Positions 15,649 through 24,949 of a DNA stretch of 64,000 bases are shown here, piece after piece. Location: assembly GCF_019754935.1 (NCBI RefSeq), contig NZ_JAGSOA010000001.1, positions 1,302,001-1,366,000 on the forward strand, in the 5' to 3' direction. The translations under genes were made by a program, and so were the position numbers. This DNA comes from Corynebacterium parakroppenstedtii. GTDB lineage: Bacteria > Actinomycetota > Actinomycetes > Mycobacteriales > Mycobacteriaceae. The stretch's first letter is position 1. Every line of letters begins with the position of its first letter. The notes under the pieces were generated by a model. The model made no database searches, had not been told where the DNA came from, and worked only from the letters and a program-made list of their open reading frames with translations.

Positions 15649-16785
15649 TTAGGAGATAATGACGATCGCATTCCTGCCGCCGTCACACCGCACAAACTGG
15701 CCGTTATCAACACAATTCATGTCATACGTGCGGTGAAGATCTGGGCTATACACATCCTTTAGCGAGGCATTCAGTTCGCCCGTCTTATTATAATTCTGTA
15801 CGAATGCATCCCGAACGTTCCGAGCAAAAGGTAACGTTGTGACTCCACCCATCACATACACATTGTTTAAATTCCCGGCTGGTTCATTGTTTGCTGCCGA
15901 TTCATTTGCGGGAGAGACTCCCGACGGCAAATCGGGGTATTGAGGGCGTCCCGTCGAATCGTCCCCTCCGTTAGACGAGTCTCCGTGTGTGTCTCTACCC
16001 GACGTTTGGCCGTCGTTACCATTGCTGCCGTTCTGACCGGCGGTGGTGTTTTGGCCCTGATTGCCGGGATTCTGAGCATTGCCATTATCTTGTCCAACCT
16101 CGCGCGATTGAGAAGAGCTGGCCTCATTATTCGACGTATTAAACCAACCTTGTTCCCGTCCGAAGAAGAACAGGCCCACCACGGCCACGAGCGCCACCAC
16201 CGCAGCGACGAGGGCTAAGACTTTCCCCAGCGGAAATCCTGATGAACCCGAACTCGCCCCCACCGACGCGGAACCGGCGCGAGATCCATACGCAGCACTA
16301 CCGGGGTACTGCTGCTGATCGTATTGTTGCTGGCCATATTGCTGGCCCTGGGAATATTGCTGCCCGTACTGTTGGCCTTGACCATATTGCGTCGAATACT
16401 GGTTCGGCTGCTGGTACTGGCCTTGTTGCGACGCACCATACCCCTGCGCGTAGCCCTGTCCATATCCCTGGGCACCATTCTGGGACTGCCCATACGTCTG
16501 CCCATATTGCCCTTGCTGAGCAGCAGATGCCCCCGGAGGTGATGGCTGAAACTCCGTCGTTTCGGTCACGTCATAGTTCGCATCCTTGGCGGCTGCACTA
16601 CCGCTACCCGACTGTTGGGAGTTGTCATTTGGTTGGTAGCCGTATTTCAGCGGGACGCCTCCGTTGGAGCGCTCCCCCGCATCACCCCACGCGTCGCCAC
16701 CCCCATCTGACGAGTGCGAATACCCGAAACCGTCCGAATCAGACGTCGACTTATCGTTATTCCAGTTATCCGAGGAGCGAGGCAT
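15649..16785 (-). CDS. Bitopic membrane protein with Gln/Tyr/Gly-rich cytoplasmic region and the shared outer domain
   Basis: 378 residues. The cytoplasmic half (residues 1-185) is of very low complexity, with repeated QYGQ and GQQYGQ units between about 90 and 165, resembling prion-like, condensate-forming sequences. One membrane helix follows (about 188-210, LGKVLALVAAVVALVAVVGL), then an Asn/Gly/Gln linker, then an outer domain ending near VRCDGGRNAIVIIS. The domain shares MNC.DNG.FV.C.G, SP...R and an AF...Y.KT pattern with the protein at 14239-15444. A gap of 204 bases separates the two genes, so they may be in one or two transcripts. Confidence 0.8.
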   Translation of the reverse strand: MPRSSDNWNNDKSTSDSDGFGYSHSSDGGGDAWGDAGERSNGGVPLKYGYQPNDNSQQSGSGSAAAKDANYDVTETTEFQPSPPGASAAQQGQYGQTYGQSQNGAQGYGQGYAQGYGASQQGQYQQPNQYSTQYGQGQQYGQQYSQGQQYGQQQYDQQQYPGSAAYGSRAGSASVGASSGSSGFPLGKVLALVAAVVALVAVVGLFFFGREQGWFNTSNNEASSSQSREVGQDNGNAQNPGNQGQNTTAGQNGSNGNDGQTSGRDTHGDSSNGGDDSTGRPQYPDLPSGVSPANESAANNEPAGNLNNVYVMGGVTTLPFARNVRDAFVQNYNKTGELNASLKDVYSPDLHRTYDMNCVDNGQFVRCDGGRNAIVIIS

Positions 16786-16914
16786 GGGCTTTCCTTCTGT
16801 TCATCGCTGTACCGGTTGCCGGAAGCAACACAGTGAGCTCTTAGCACGACTTACCTATAGCGTATCGAAATATACGCCTGCGCACGACGAACCCACGCCT
16901 CTACACTCGACGTC

Positions 16915-17943
16915 ATGAAGGCAATTATTCAACAAGACACCGCTGACCCCACCTCATTAGAGTGGACCGACACCGACGATCCCACCCCCGGCCCGGGAGA
17001 AGCGCTCGTCCGTATCCATGCCGCCGGTGTCAACCGCGGCGATGTTCTCCAAGCCGCCGGACATTACCCACCTCCGCCCGGCGCGTCGGACATCATTGGG
17101 CTGGAAGCTGCGGGAACGATCGAAGCGTTCGGGCCTCCCGTGGAGTCAGGCTCGACGTCGGGTAGCGAATCCAGCGAACAATCCGGCGAGCAACCTGCCA
17201 AACAGTGGAGCGTCGGCGATCAATGTGGAATGCTCCTGGCTGGTGGCGGATATGCGGAACGTGTTGCCGTGCCCATTACCCAACTCTTTCCCGTGCCGCG
17301 CGGATGGTCGCTCACCGACACGGCGGGGGTGATTGAGGTTGCCGCAACGGTGTGGTCGAACCTGGGCATGGTCGCTGACATGCAGAAAGGCCAGACCGTG
17401 CTGATCCACGGCGGGTCGGGCGGCATCGGCACCTTCGCCATTCAGCTGGCTCACGCGATGGGGCTGACCGTCGCCACCACCGCGGGCAACGCCGACAACC
17501 TGGAGCTATGTCGTTCGCTGGGCGCGGATATCCTCATCAATTACAGGGACGACGACTTCGTCGCGGTGATGAAAGAACACGGTGGCGCCGACATCATCCT
17601 GGATATCATGGGCGCGAAATACCTGGATAGCAACGTGAAAGCGTTGGGTGAGAAAGGCCACCTTGTCATCATCGGTATGCAGGGCGGTGTCAAGGGCGAG
17701 CTGAACATCGGGCGGCTGCTATCCAAGAGAGGGTCGATCACGGCGACGAATGTGCGCGGCCGCTCCCTCGACGACAAAGCCGCCGTCGTGGCGGACACGA
17801 TCAAACACGTCTGGCCGCTTCTGGAGGATGCAACCGTGTCCGCGCAGGTGACGAAAACACTTCCTATTGCCGACGCGGCCGAGGCTCACCGGCTGCTGAA
17901 GTCTCGTGAGGTCACCGGGAAAATCGTGCTGACCGTGGAATAG
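16915..17943 (+). CDS. qor: NAD(P)H:quinone oxidoreductase, zinc-less MDR family
   Basis: 342 residues of the medium-chain dehydrogenase/reductase superfamily, PIG3-like quinone oxidoreductase group, predicted to reduce quinones with NADPH in the cytoplasm. It has a GroES-like N-terminal domain (GEALVRIHAAGVNRGDVLQ) and a Rossmann domain with the nucleotide motif VLIHGGSGGIGTFAIQLA near residue 165. No zinc-binding Cys cluster is present. An insertion rich in Ser, Gly and Glu lies near residues 78-97. It is the counterpart of Rv3777, which also neighbours Rv3778c and the galactan exporter. TACACT seven bases before the ATG suggests leaderless transcription. Confidence 0.88.
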   Translation: MKAIIQQDTADPTSLEWTDTDDPTPGPGEALVRIHAAGVNRGDVLQAAGHYPPPPGASDIIGLEAAGTIEAFGPPVESGSTSGSESSEQSGEQPAKQWSVGDQCGMLLAGGGYAERVAVPITQLFPVPRGWSLTDTAGVIEVAATVWSNLGMVADMQKGQTVLIHGGSGGIGTFAIQLAHAMGLTVATTAGNADNLELCRSLGADILINYRDDDFVAVMKEHGGADIILDIMGAKYLDSNVKALGEKGHLVIIGMQGGVKGELNIGRLLSKRGSITATNVRGRSLDDKAAVVADTIKHVWPLLEDATVSAQVTKTLPIADAAEAHRLLKSREVTGKIVLTVE

Positions 17944-17959
17944 GCCCGGCCAGACCCGA

Positions 17960-19264
17960 TCAGCGGAGAACCGAGACCGATCTCAACAAGTGATCGACGT
18001 CGTGGGCGGTGTTGTACGGCGCTAACCCCACGGTCAGCGCCCCGCCGGACTCCGTGACCCCCATAGCGTCGAAGAGCGAATCACTCTCCGCCACGCCCAC
18101 GATCACTCCGTTATCGGCCAGGCGCGCCTGAGCGGCCTCCGCCGACATCCCGGGGATGATGAAACTGATGCGCGGCACGCGTTCCACATGCGAGGACTCG
18201 TCATCGAAACCGATGACATAGACACCCAAATCCTTCAATCCGTAAACCAAATGCGCTGCGAGAGCCGTGAGATAGGTGTCGATCTTCGGCATGGTGGACT
18301 GCAGCCGTCGGCGCCGCGTACCCGTCGCGGAATCGTCGAGACCTGCCCAATGATCAACCAGCGCCGCCACGGAACCACACAATGCCGCCTGCGGGGGATC
18401 CCACTCCACCACACCGGCACCGGCATGGCGGCCACGCGCCTGACCAGCCGAGACCCCCAGTACGGACGAGGAGACGGACGAGGAAGAACTCCATCCCCGA
18501 CGCCGTGGCGGACGCAGACGATCAAACATCGCCTCATCGCGGAACACCAGCGCACCGAGCTCAGGCCCGCCCAGCGGAGCCAAATCCAGCGCCACCACGT
18601 CGGCACCCCACGACTGAATCTCCACATGCCGGTAAGGCAGCACATCGGTGGCGTCGACAATGGTCCAGGCTCGCGGCGAAATGCGGTGCACCGAGCTGGA
18701 AATAGCCTCAACATCCGTCACCGCACCCACTAACGCATGGGCGGCAGGCAAGGCCACAATCGCCGTCGACGGCGATACCAGCGACGTAAACTGCCAGGCA
18801 GGAAGCGCACCGGAGGCGAGATCGGCCTCCGCCCACTTCACCGTCGCCCCGTACAAATGAGCGGACCGCACCCACGGATCAATCGCGGAATCAGCATTGC
18901 TGCGGGCCAGCACAACCTCGGTGCCAATGCCGACGCGGTGGCTCAGGCAGTCCGCCAAGTTACGGAGCAGCGCCGCGCGGGACGGACCCAGCACCACCTG
19001 GTTGGCCCGGGCCCCGACCAGGTCGGCAACAGCCCGGCGCGCCGAGGCCACATAGGAATCGCCAATCGGCGCCCCCGACTTCTGACTTTGAGAATGACTG
19101 CCCGACGTTGCCTCAACGGCCGTGCGCAAATGGGCGTTCCTGAACGAATACGTCGCCGCTGTGTTCACTCGCTCCGGAATCTGCGCCTGTTCCTGCGCGT
19201 TTAAGTACACCCAGCCCTCGCCTAACCAAACATAGAGTCCACGCGCGTGGGCGACGTCGAACAT
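17960..19264 (-). CDS. Class V aminotransferase-fold protein (Rv3778c-like), PLP lysine apparently missing
   Basis: 434 residues with the fold of cysteine desulfurase/class V aminotransferases. The expected segments are visible: LVGARANQVVLGPSRAALLRNLAD, VDATDVLPYRH around the PLP-binding Asp, and GGPELGALVF after the lysine site. At the place of the Schiff-base Lys (usually HK.YGPKG) the sequence reads LAPLGGPE, and no other Lys is nearby, so ordinary PLP chemistry looks impossible. The start at 19264 is favoured by AAGGAAAGG upstream over the longer frame from 19366. Gene order matches Rv3777-Rv3778c in mycobacteria. The role is unknown; a structural or regulatory one in galactan export is a guess. 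Confidence 0.8.
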   Translation of the reverse strand: MFDVAHARGLYVWLGEGWVYLNAQEQAQIPERVNTAATYSFRNAHLRTAVEATSGSHSQSQKSGAPIGDSYVASARRAVADLVGARANQVVLGPSRAALLRNLADCLSHRVGIGTEVVLARSNADSAIDPWVRSAHLYGATVKWAEADLASGALPAWQFTSLVSPSTAIVALPAAHALVGAVTDVEAISSSVHRISPRAWTIVDATDVLPYRHVEIQSWGADVVALDLAPLGGPELGALVFRDEAMFDRLRPPRRRGWSSSSSVSSSVLGVSAGQARGRHAGAGVVEWDPPQAALCGSVAALVDHWAGLDDSATGTRRRRLQSTMPKIDTYLTALAAHLVYGLKDLGVYVIGFDDESSHVERVPRISFIIPGMSAEAAQARLADNGVIVGVAESDSLFDAMGVTESGGALTVGLAPYNTAHDVDHLLRSVSVLR

Positions 19265-19485
19265 GGCACACCTTTCCTTAGACGAACTGGGGACACGGTT
19301 CATGCAGGCCTCTACCGCTATTCGCTTGTCATTGCGACGCGTCATGATCACTGACCCACCGCACACAATAACGGTTTAGTAGCTCCAGGGTAATCTACCC
19401 GTCGCTGCTGACACGATGAACATCAGCAAGGCACACCACTGGGATTAATAACTGCTTGTCCCATCACACAGGTAGGGTACGGATT

Positions 19486-20445
19486 ATGGCTGACATAGAA
19501 CCAACTGAGGGCACGGCCGCGAACAACGCCGGCGCGGGTTCCGATGAAGCCGGGGGAATTGCGCTTCACCGAGCCCCTCAGGCCGACATCGATCGGATGA
19601 TTAAAGAGCCCACCAGCTCTATACCGCCGTCACAGTCGCAGACCCTCCGAGCAGCATGGGTCGACCTTGTGCGCGGCTTCCAGTCGTACGAGCTGTGGCT
19701 GTCGCTGGGGTTGCAAGACATCAAACAGCGCTACCGTCGCTCAGTCCTTGGCCCACTGTGGATCACGATCGCTACTGGTGTCATGGCCTTAGCGCTCGGA
19801 CTGCTCTATTCATTGCTGTTCAACATTCCGCTGCACGATTTCCTCCCGCACGTCACCGTCGGGCTCATTATCTGGGGTTTTATCTCCGGGTGCGTGATCG
19901 AAGGGGCACAAACATTCATTGCGAATGAGGGATTAATTAAGCAGCTACCAGCGTCGTTATCGGTTCACGTCTACCGGTTGGTGTGGCGACAGTTCCTCTT
20001 CTTGCTGCACAACCTCGTGATCTATGTTCTGCTGATGATCATTTTCCCGCGCCCATTGGGATGGGATTGGTTTCTATCCATACCCGCGCTTGCGCTGATT
20101 GTCATTAACGGTGTGTGGGTTGGCATGTTCTTCGGGATTATCTCAACGCGCTTCCGTGACATTGCGCCACTCCTGGAATCACTCATTCAGCTGGCGTTTT
20201 ATGTCACGCCGATCGTGTGGACGATGCAAACACTGCGCGATCGTGGCGGTGCCGCCGGTGAGCGCGCCCGCATTGCCGAGCTCAACCCCCTCATGCACTA
20301 CCTCGAAATCGTCCGCGGCCCGCTCACCGGTGTTCCGGTCATGTGGTACAGCTGGGTGATCGTCGGTCTGTGTACCGTCGTGGGCCTGCTCATCACGACG
20401 ATTGCGATGCGGCAATGGCGCGGACGCGTGAGCTACTGGGTGTAA
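19486..20445 (+). CDS. wzm: Galactan ABC transporter permease (Wzm type, Rv3783-like)
   Basis: ABC-2 type permease of 319 residues with a polar N-terminal 70 residues and six membrane helices from about residue 95. The segment LWLSLGLQDIKQRYRRSVLGPLWITI is typical of O-antigen and teichoic acid exporters. With the ATPase at 20557 it should move the lipid-linked galactan precursor across the cytoplasmic membrane. The adjoining glfT1 supports this, as in Rv3781-Rv3783. TAGGGT ends seven bases before the ATG, so the transcript may be leaderless; an AGGTAGGG could alternatively act as ribosome site. Confidence 0.9.
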   Translation: MADIEPTEGTAANNAGAGSDEAGGIALHRAPQADIDRMIKEPTSSIPPSQSQTLRAAWVDLVRGFQSYELWLSLGLQDIKQRYRRSVLGPLWITIATGVMALALGLLYSLLFNIPLHDFLPHVTVGLIIWGFISGCVIEGAQTFIANEGLIKQLPASLSVHVYRLVWRQFLFLLHNLVIYVLLMIIFPRPLGWDWFLSIPALALIVINGVWVGMFFGIISTRFRDIAPLLESLIQLAFYVTPIVWTMQTLRDRGGAAGERARIAELNPLMHYLEIVRGPLTGVPVMWYSWVIVGLCTVVGLLITTIAMRQWRGRVSYWV

Positions 20446-20556
20446 ACGCGATGTCCGATACACGCACAACCACCTCCGCGGTACAGGCGGTTGGTTCCGC
20501 CACGGTCGCCTCCGCGGCACACACAACGGATCATGGGGACAGGAGAAGCCACAATC

Positions 20557-21408
20557 ATGGTCAGTATTGATACCTACAATGCGTGCGTCGATTTCCCCAT
20601 TTTCGACGCCAAATCACGATCGCTGAAGAAAGCGTTCCTCGGAGCTGCCGGCGGAGCCATCGGCCGGAACGCCGACAACGTCGTCGTTGTGGAAGCGCTA
20701 AAAAACGTCAACCTTCACCTTCAGGACGGCGACCGCGTGGGGCTCGTCGGCCATAATGGTGCTGGTAAGTCCACGCTGCTGCGCTTGCTGTCGGGAATCT
20801 ACGAACCTACCCGCGGGTCTGCGGAGGTTCGCGGGCGCGTGGCCCCGGTTTTTGATCTGGGCGTCGGCATGGACCCCGAGATCTCCGGCTACGAAAACAT
20901 CATTATCCGCGGCCTGTTCCTGGGGCAGACGCGCAAGAAAATGCAGGCCAAGATGGATGAGATCGCCGAGTTCACCGAGCTGGGCGACTACCTCGACATG
21001 CCGCTGCGCACCTATTCCACCGGTATGCGCGTGCGCCTCGCGCTGGGGGTTGTGACGTCCATTGAGCCGGAAATACTTCTTCTCGACGAGGGCATCGGCG
21101 CTGTTGACGCCGCGTTCATGGCGAAAGCGCGTGACCGGCTCCGCGAAATGGTGGAACGCTCCGGAATTTTGGTGTTCGCCTCCCACTCGGACGAATTCCT
21201 GGCGCAATTGTGCACGTCCGCATTGTGGGTGGACCACGGGGAAATACGCCAGGCCGGGCAGGTGGACGATATCGTCGAACAATACGAGGGTCCCGAGGCC
21301 GCTGAGCAGGTGCGGCACGTGATGCGCGATATGGCCATTGAACACGCGCAAAAGAACGGTAGCGTGCCGGTGTCCGAGCAGAGCCCGTCGTCGAAAACTG
21401 CCCTATAA
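20557..21408 (+). CDS. wzt: Galactan ABC transporter ATP-binding protein (Wzt type, Rv3781-like)
   Basis: 283 residues, cytoplasmic ATPase partner of the permease at 19486. Walker A GHNGAGKST, the degenerate signature YSTGM found in the Wzt/TagH group, and Walker B ILLLDEGIGAVD are all present, and FASHS carries the H-loop. It lacks a C-terminal carbohydrate-binding domain, as expected for the short mycobacterial form. The start at 20557 has AGGAG ten bases before it. An upstream in-frame ATG at 20491 would add a Pro/Arg-rich stretch unlike the family. Confidence 0.92.
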   Translation: MVSIDTYNACVDFPIFDAKSRSLKKAFLGAAGGAIGRNADNVVVVEALKNVNLHLQDGDRVGLVGHNGAGKSTLLRLLSGIYEPTRGSAEVRGRVAPVFDLGVGMDPEISGYENIIIRGLFLGQTRKKMQAKMDEIAEFTELGDYLDMPLRTYSTGMRVRLALGVVTSIEPEILLLDEGIGAVDAAFMAKARDRLREMVERSGILVFASHSDEFLAQLCTSALWVDHGEIRQAGQVDDIVEQYEGPEAAEQVRHVMRDMAIEHAQKNGSVPVSEQSPSSKTAL

Positions 21409-21452
21409 CCCGTTATCCGGCTCCCAATTCTGCGGGCTTTTTAGCGGGTTAT
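21405..21452 (+). terminator. Hairpin between wzt and glfT1
   Basis: Arms ATAACCCG (21405-21412) and CGGGTTAT (21445-21452) are perfect 8-mers that start at the wzt stop codon. The loop contains GCGGGCTTTTTAG. It may act as a weak terminator or attenuator before glfT1. Confidence 0.4.
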
Positions 21453-21498
21453 TGTGCAGCCTGTCCTTGCCCGCGCAGGCATGTGCGATACTAACCGC

Positions 21499-22431
21499 AT
21501 GCCTCTTTCTTCGTCGGACCGCATTGCCGCTGTCATCGTGACGCATAAACGCCGTGACCTGCTGGCCAACTCACTGCACATTGTCGCAAGCCAAACTCTG
21601 GCACCAGAGTGGGTTGTCGTGGTGGATAACGGCAATGAGCCCGAAGTCGAAGATCTCGTGGAAAGCGTCTGTGCCAACAGTCCTACCTCGCCGACACCCG
21701 TCTACCTTCCCTCGCGGCACAACCTCGGTGGGGCCGGTGGTTTCGCCTACGGATTCTTAACCGCACTCGCTCTCGGTGCCGACGCCATATTCTGCGCCGA
21801 TGACGACGGCCGGCCGGAAAACACCGAGGTCCTAGCGACATTAATGCGCGTTGCGGACAAGCACGGACTTGAGGAAGTCAGCCCCGTGGTTGCAGGGATT
21901 GAGAATCCCGACCAGCTGGCGTTCCCGGTTCGTCTCCCTGGCACCGTCGAATGGAAACGGAAGCGAAGCGAACTGGAAGGGACCGATAACGGGACTTTTA
22001 TCCCCGGCATCGCGTCACTGTTCAACGGAGCGCTGTTCAGCGCGAATGCCGTCGACCAGCTGGGAGTACCCGACCTCCGGCTGTTTATCCGCGGCGACGA
22101 AGTCGAATACAACCGCCGGCTCAACCGATCCGGCCTGCCTTATGGGACGACACTGGAGGCTGCCTACCTGCATCCAACGGGGGCCGACGAGTTCAAACCC
22201 ATTTTCTTCGGGAAAATGCACACCCAATACCCCGATAACGAAAACAAGCGGTATTTCACGTACCGCAACCGTGGTTACCTGATGAACCAACCCGGGATGA
22301 GGAAACTCAAACCCCAGGAATATGCGCGTTTCGCCTGGTTCTTCCTTATTCAGCGGAAAGATCCCAAAGGTTTTTTCTCCTGGTTGAGGCTTCATCGCCA
22401 AGGGCGTCACGAACGCTTTACTCGCCCTTAG
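21499..22431 (+). CDS. glfT1: Galactofuranosyltransferase GlfT1 (Rv3782-like)
   Basis: 310-residue GT2-family enzyme of arabinogalactan synthesis. The family member adds the first galactofuranose residues from UDP-Galf to the decaprenyl-diphosphoryl GlcNAc-Rha acceptor at the inner membrane face. The N-terminal VIVTHKRRDLLANSL, the FCADDDGRPE motif holding the metal-binding acidic residues, and the downstream IRGDEVEYNRR segment support the call. Position after wzm-wzt is conserved. The start is uncertain: ATG 21499 is preceded by GATACT at six bases, which would suit a leaderless mRNA, and ATG 21481 adds six residues. Confidence 0.9.
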   Translation: MPLSSSDRIAAVIVTHKRRDLLANSLHIVASQTLAPEWVVVVDNGNEPEVEDLVESVCANSPTSPTPVYLPSRHNLGGAGGFAYGFLTALALGADAIFCADDDGRPENTEVLATLMRVADKHGLEEVSPVVAGIENPDQLAFPVRLPGTVEWKRKRSELEGTDNGTFIPGIASLFNGALFSANAVDQLGVPDLRLFIRGDEVEYNRRLNRSGLPYGTTLEAAYLHPTGADEFKPIFFGKMHTQYPDNENKRYFTYRNRGYLMNQPGMRKLKPQEYARFAWFFLIQRKDPKGFFSWLRLHRQGRHERFTRP

Positions 22432-22533
22432 GGCGAAGGGCGGGGGGTACATAGTCCCCTCCGCGCGCTATAAGCATTGTCTGACCTACATTGCCCGAGT
22501 ACATTAACCATGCACGGACAAAAAAGGAACGTC

Positions 22534-23415
22534 ATGCTTATAGCGAATCTCCTGCTTGCTCTCCGAGAAGGCTTTGAGGCAACCCTTATAGCGGGAATCC
22601 TTTTCGCCTACCTTAAAAAGGCTGGTCGGCAGGATGTTTATCCCAAACTATGGCTAGGTATCGGACTGGCAGCCCTCGTTCCCCTCACATTCGGCGCCAT
22701 TTTGACGTGGGGGCCGAAAACACTCACCTTCCAGGCACAAGAGATCATCGGCGGAGGCCTCTCTCTCGTCGCCGTGGCTCTGGTCACCTGGATGATTTTT
22801 TGGATGGGGAAAAACTCCCGCCAGATGAAAGGTGAACTCGAAGGCTCCATGGCGAAAACCCTAGGAGAACACGAGTCTGGCTGGGGCGTCGTATGGATCG
22901 CCGTCCTAGCCGTCGGCCGCGAAGGCATGGAGACTGCGCTATTCATCTGGGCCACCGTGAGGTCGTCGATCGAAAACAACGTGGCGGCCACCACGACGGG
23001 CGTCGTGCTAGGGCTGGTTATTGCCATCATTCTCGGGTGGGCAGTGTACAAAGGTGCAGCTCGCATCAATATGCGCATGTTCTTCGCCGTCACCGGCATT
23101 TTCCTCATCTTCGTCGCCGCTGGTATTTGCTCCTACGGCATCGGAGACCTCCAAGAGGCCGGGGTCATTCCCGGTGTCATGAACCACGCATGGAATATGT
23201 CCCACCTTCTCCCCGAAAACACGTCCCCGCTGTACTGGGTTTATGTGGTGGGGCAAGCGATGTTCCAAATCAACGTGCAGCCCACCGTCGGCCAAGTCAT
23301 CGCCTGGTGGGTGTACCTGGTGCCTGTCCTCGTGCTGTTCATCCTGCAGATCAGGGGCAAGGTCTTTGCCCCTTCAGCCCCAGCACGGCCTGCAGCACCT
23401 GCCACTAGCCAATAA
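22534..23415 (+). CDS. efeU: Iron permease EfeU (FTR1/OFeT family)
   Basis: 293 residues with seven predicted membrane helices, the ferrous/ferric iron channel of the EfeUOB system. Both iron-binding REXXE motifs are present: REGFE in helix 1 (residues 11-15) and REGME in the middle of the protein. The ATG at 22534 has AAAGGA five bases upstream. ATG 22510 would add eight residues. The following efeO and efeB confirm the assignment. A short hairpin, TCGCCCTTAGGGCGA, separates it from glfT1. I could not find a clear DtxR box upstream. Confidence 0.93.
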   Translation: MLIANLLLALREGFEATLIAGILFAYLKKAGRQDVYPKLWLGIGLAALVPLTFGAILTWGPKTLTFQAQEIIGGGLSLVAVALVTWMIFWMGKNSRQMKGELEGSMAKTLGEHESGWGVVWIAVLAVGREGMETALFIWATVRSSIENNVAATTTGVVLGLVIAIILGWAVYKGAARINMRMFFAVTGIFLIFVAAGICSYGIGDLQEAGVIPGVMNHAWNMSHLLPENTSPLYWVYVVGQAMFQINVQPTVGQVIAWWVYLVPVLVLFILQIRGKVFAPSAPARPAAPATSQ

Positions 23416-23489
23416 CTCTGTTCACTCCGCATTCCATCAACCCTCGTTCTTCCTATTCACCATTTCCCACTCCCCGAGAGAAAGCCATC

Positions 23490-24830
23490 ATGACATCTCA
23501 CTCGCGCTCCCCACGCATCATCGCAGCAACCATTGCATCCGTCGCCACTGCTCTCACGCTCGGCGCGTGCACGGACAATCCTCAGAACTCGGCCAGCGAT
23601 GACAACACCAAAGCCGACCAGACGATTCAGGTCACCATCACGGACGATTCGTGCGAACTGTCCACGTCAGAGGTGCCGTCGGGCGTCGTCAAGTTTGAAA
23701 TTACTAATAACGGCACAAAGCCCAATGAGCTCGAGATTCTGGCCGAAAACAAACTCCAGATTGAATCAGAGCAAGAAAATATTGGCCCCGGGACCACAGC
23801 AAACCTGACGACCGCGCTGAAGCAGGGGTCGTACCACACGGCGTGCAAGCCAAACATGGTTGGCGATTTTGTTGGGCTCAAGGATTTCACGGTCACCAAG
23901 GGCAAAGAAGTCACGCTGACTGACGACGAAAAAGAGGCAGAGGACCGGGCGATCACCAACTACACCGCGTACGTGAAGGATCAAGTCGGGCAGCTACTCA
24001 CCGGGACGCAGGCGTTCACCGAGGCCTACACCAGCGGAGATACCGAGAAGGCCAAGCAACTATTCCCGCTCGCCCGCGCGAACTATGAGCGAATCGAACC
24101 CACTGCGGAGTCCTTCGGCATCAAGGAAGCGGGCGACCTCGACACCGCGCTCGATGCCCGCATCCAGGACCTTGCCGCGGACGCCGGCAAAGATGTCACT
24201 GATAAAGATGTGCTCAAGAAGTGGACCGGCTGGCACCGCATCGAGGCTGACCTGTGGGGCGGGGACGACTTCCACTTCGCCACTGACGAGGACCGGAAGA
24301 AGGCCGCTGACCAGCTCAATGAGGACACGAAGAAACTGTACGACCTGGTCTACGGCAACCTTGAGGGAACCGACGGCAAGTTCAAACTCGACCTTTCCGA
24401 CGTCGTTGATGGCGCATCCAGCTTGATGGAGGAAGTAGCGACCTCGAAGATCGTCGGGGAAGAGGACACGTTCTCGCACACCGACCTCTACGATTTCAAG
24501 GCGAATGTTGAGGGTGCCACGGTTGCCTACGGCAACGTTGCTGACCTGGTGAAGAAAAAGGACGCGGACCTGGACAAGAAGATCACCCGCGCCTTCGACA
24601 AGGTCAATAAGCTTATCGACGAACAGAAGACCGGCGAGGTCACCGGCCTCGGTGACGGATTCGATGGCGACCCGACCTACAAACCGTATGACGAGATCGC
24701 CACCGTTCAGAAGGACGCGGGCGAGGCCCCCAAGGAGTCGGATTACACCGACACGCAGCGCGACTTCTCTGACGCGATCAACGGTTTGTCGGAGCCATTG
24801 TCGCAGGTTGCGGGAACGATTCTGCACTAG
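23490..24830 (+). CDS. efeO: Iron uptake lipoprotein EfeO
   Basis: 446 residues. A lipoprotein signal ends at LGAC (Cys27), so the protein should sit on the outside of the membrane. An N-terminal cupredoxin-like domain (residues about 40-150) is followed by a helical M75 (imelysin-like) domain with the metal-binding HxxE in WHRIEADLWG near residue 250. EfeO is thought to bind iron and pass it to EfeU. It is 74 bases downstream of efeU and 119 upstream of efeB, in operon order U-O-B. Confidence 0.92.
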   Translation: MTSHSRSPRIIAATIASVATALTLGACTDNPQNSASDDNTKADQTIQVTITDDSCELSTSEVPSGVVKFEITNNGTKPNELEILAENKLQIESEQENIGPGTTANLTTALKQGSYHTACKPNMVGDFVGLKDFTVTKGKEVTLTDDEKEAEDRAITNYTAYVKDQVGQLLTGTQAFTEAYTSGDTEKAKQLFPLARANYERIEPTAESFGIKEAGDLDTALDARIQDLAADAGKDVTDKDVLKKWTGWHRIEADLWGGDDFHFATDEDRKKAADQLNEDTKKLYDLVYGNLEGTDGKFKLDLSDVVDGASSLMEEVATSKIVGEEDTFSHTDLYDFKANVEGATVAYGNVADLVKKKDADLDKKITRAFDKVNKLIDEQKTGEVTGLGDGFDGDPTYKPYDEIATVQKDAGEAPKESDYTDTQRDFSDAINGLSEPLSQVAGTILH

Positions 24831-24949
24831 CAGGCGTGCAGGCTTTTCTGAACGCGAGTGGACGCGCGGAAGCGGATTCTGCTCAGCGGAAGCATGTGAG
24901 CGGGCGCGGATACCCCTGACAAGGGTTATAGGTACACGATGAGGAGGAA

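Noticed and set aside
22432..22533. DtxR box upstream of efeU
   Set aside because: No good match to the TTAGG...CCTAA type inverted repeat is visible.
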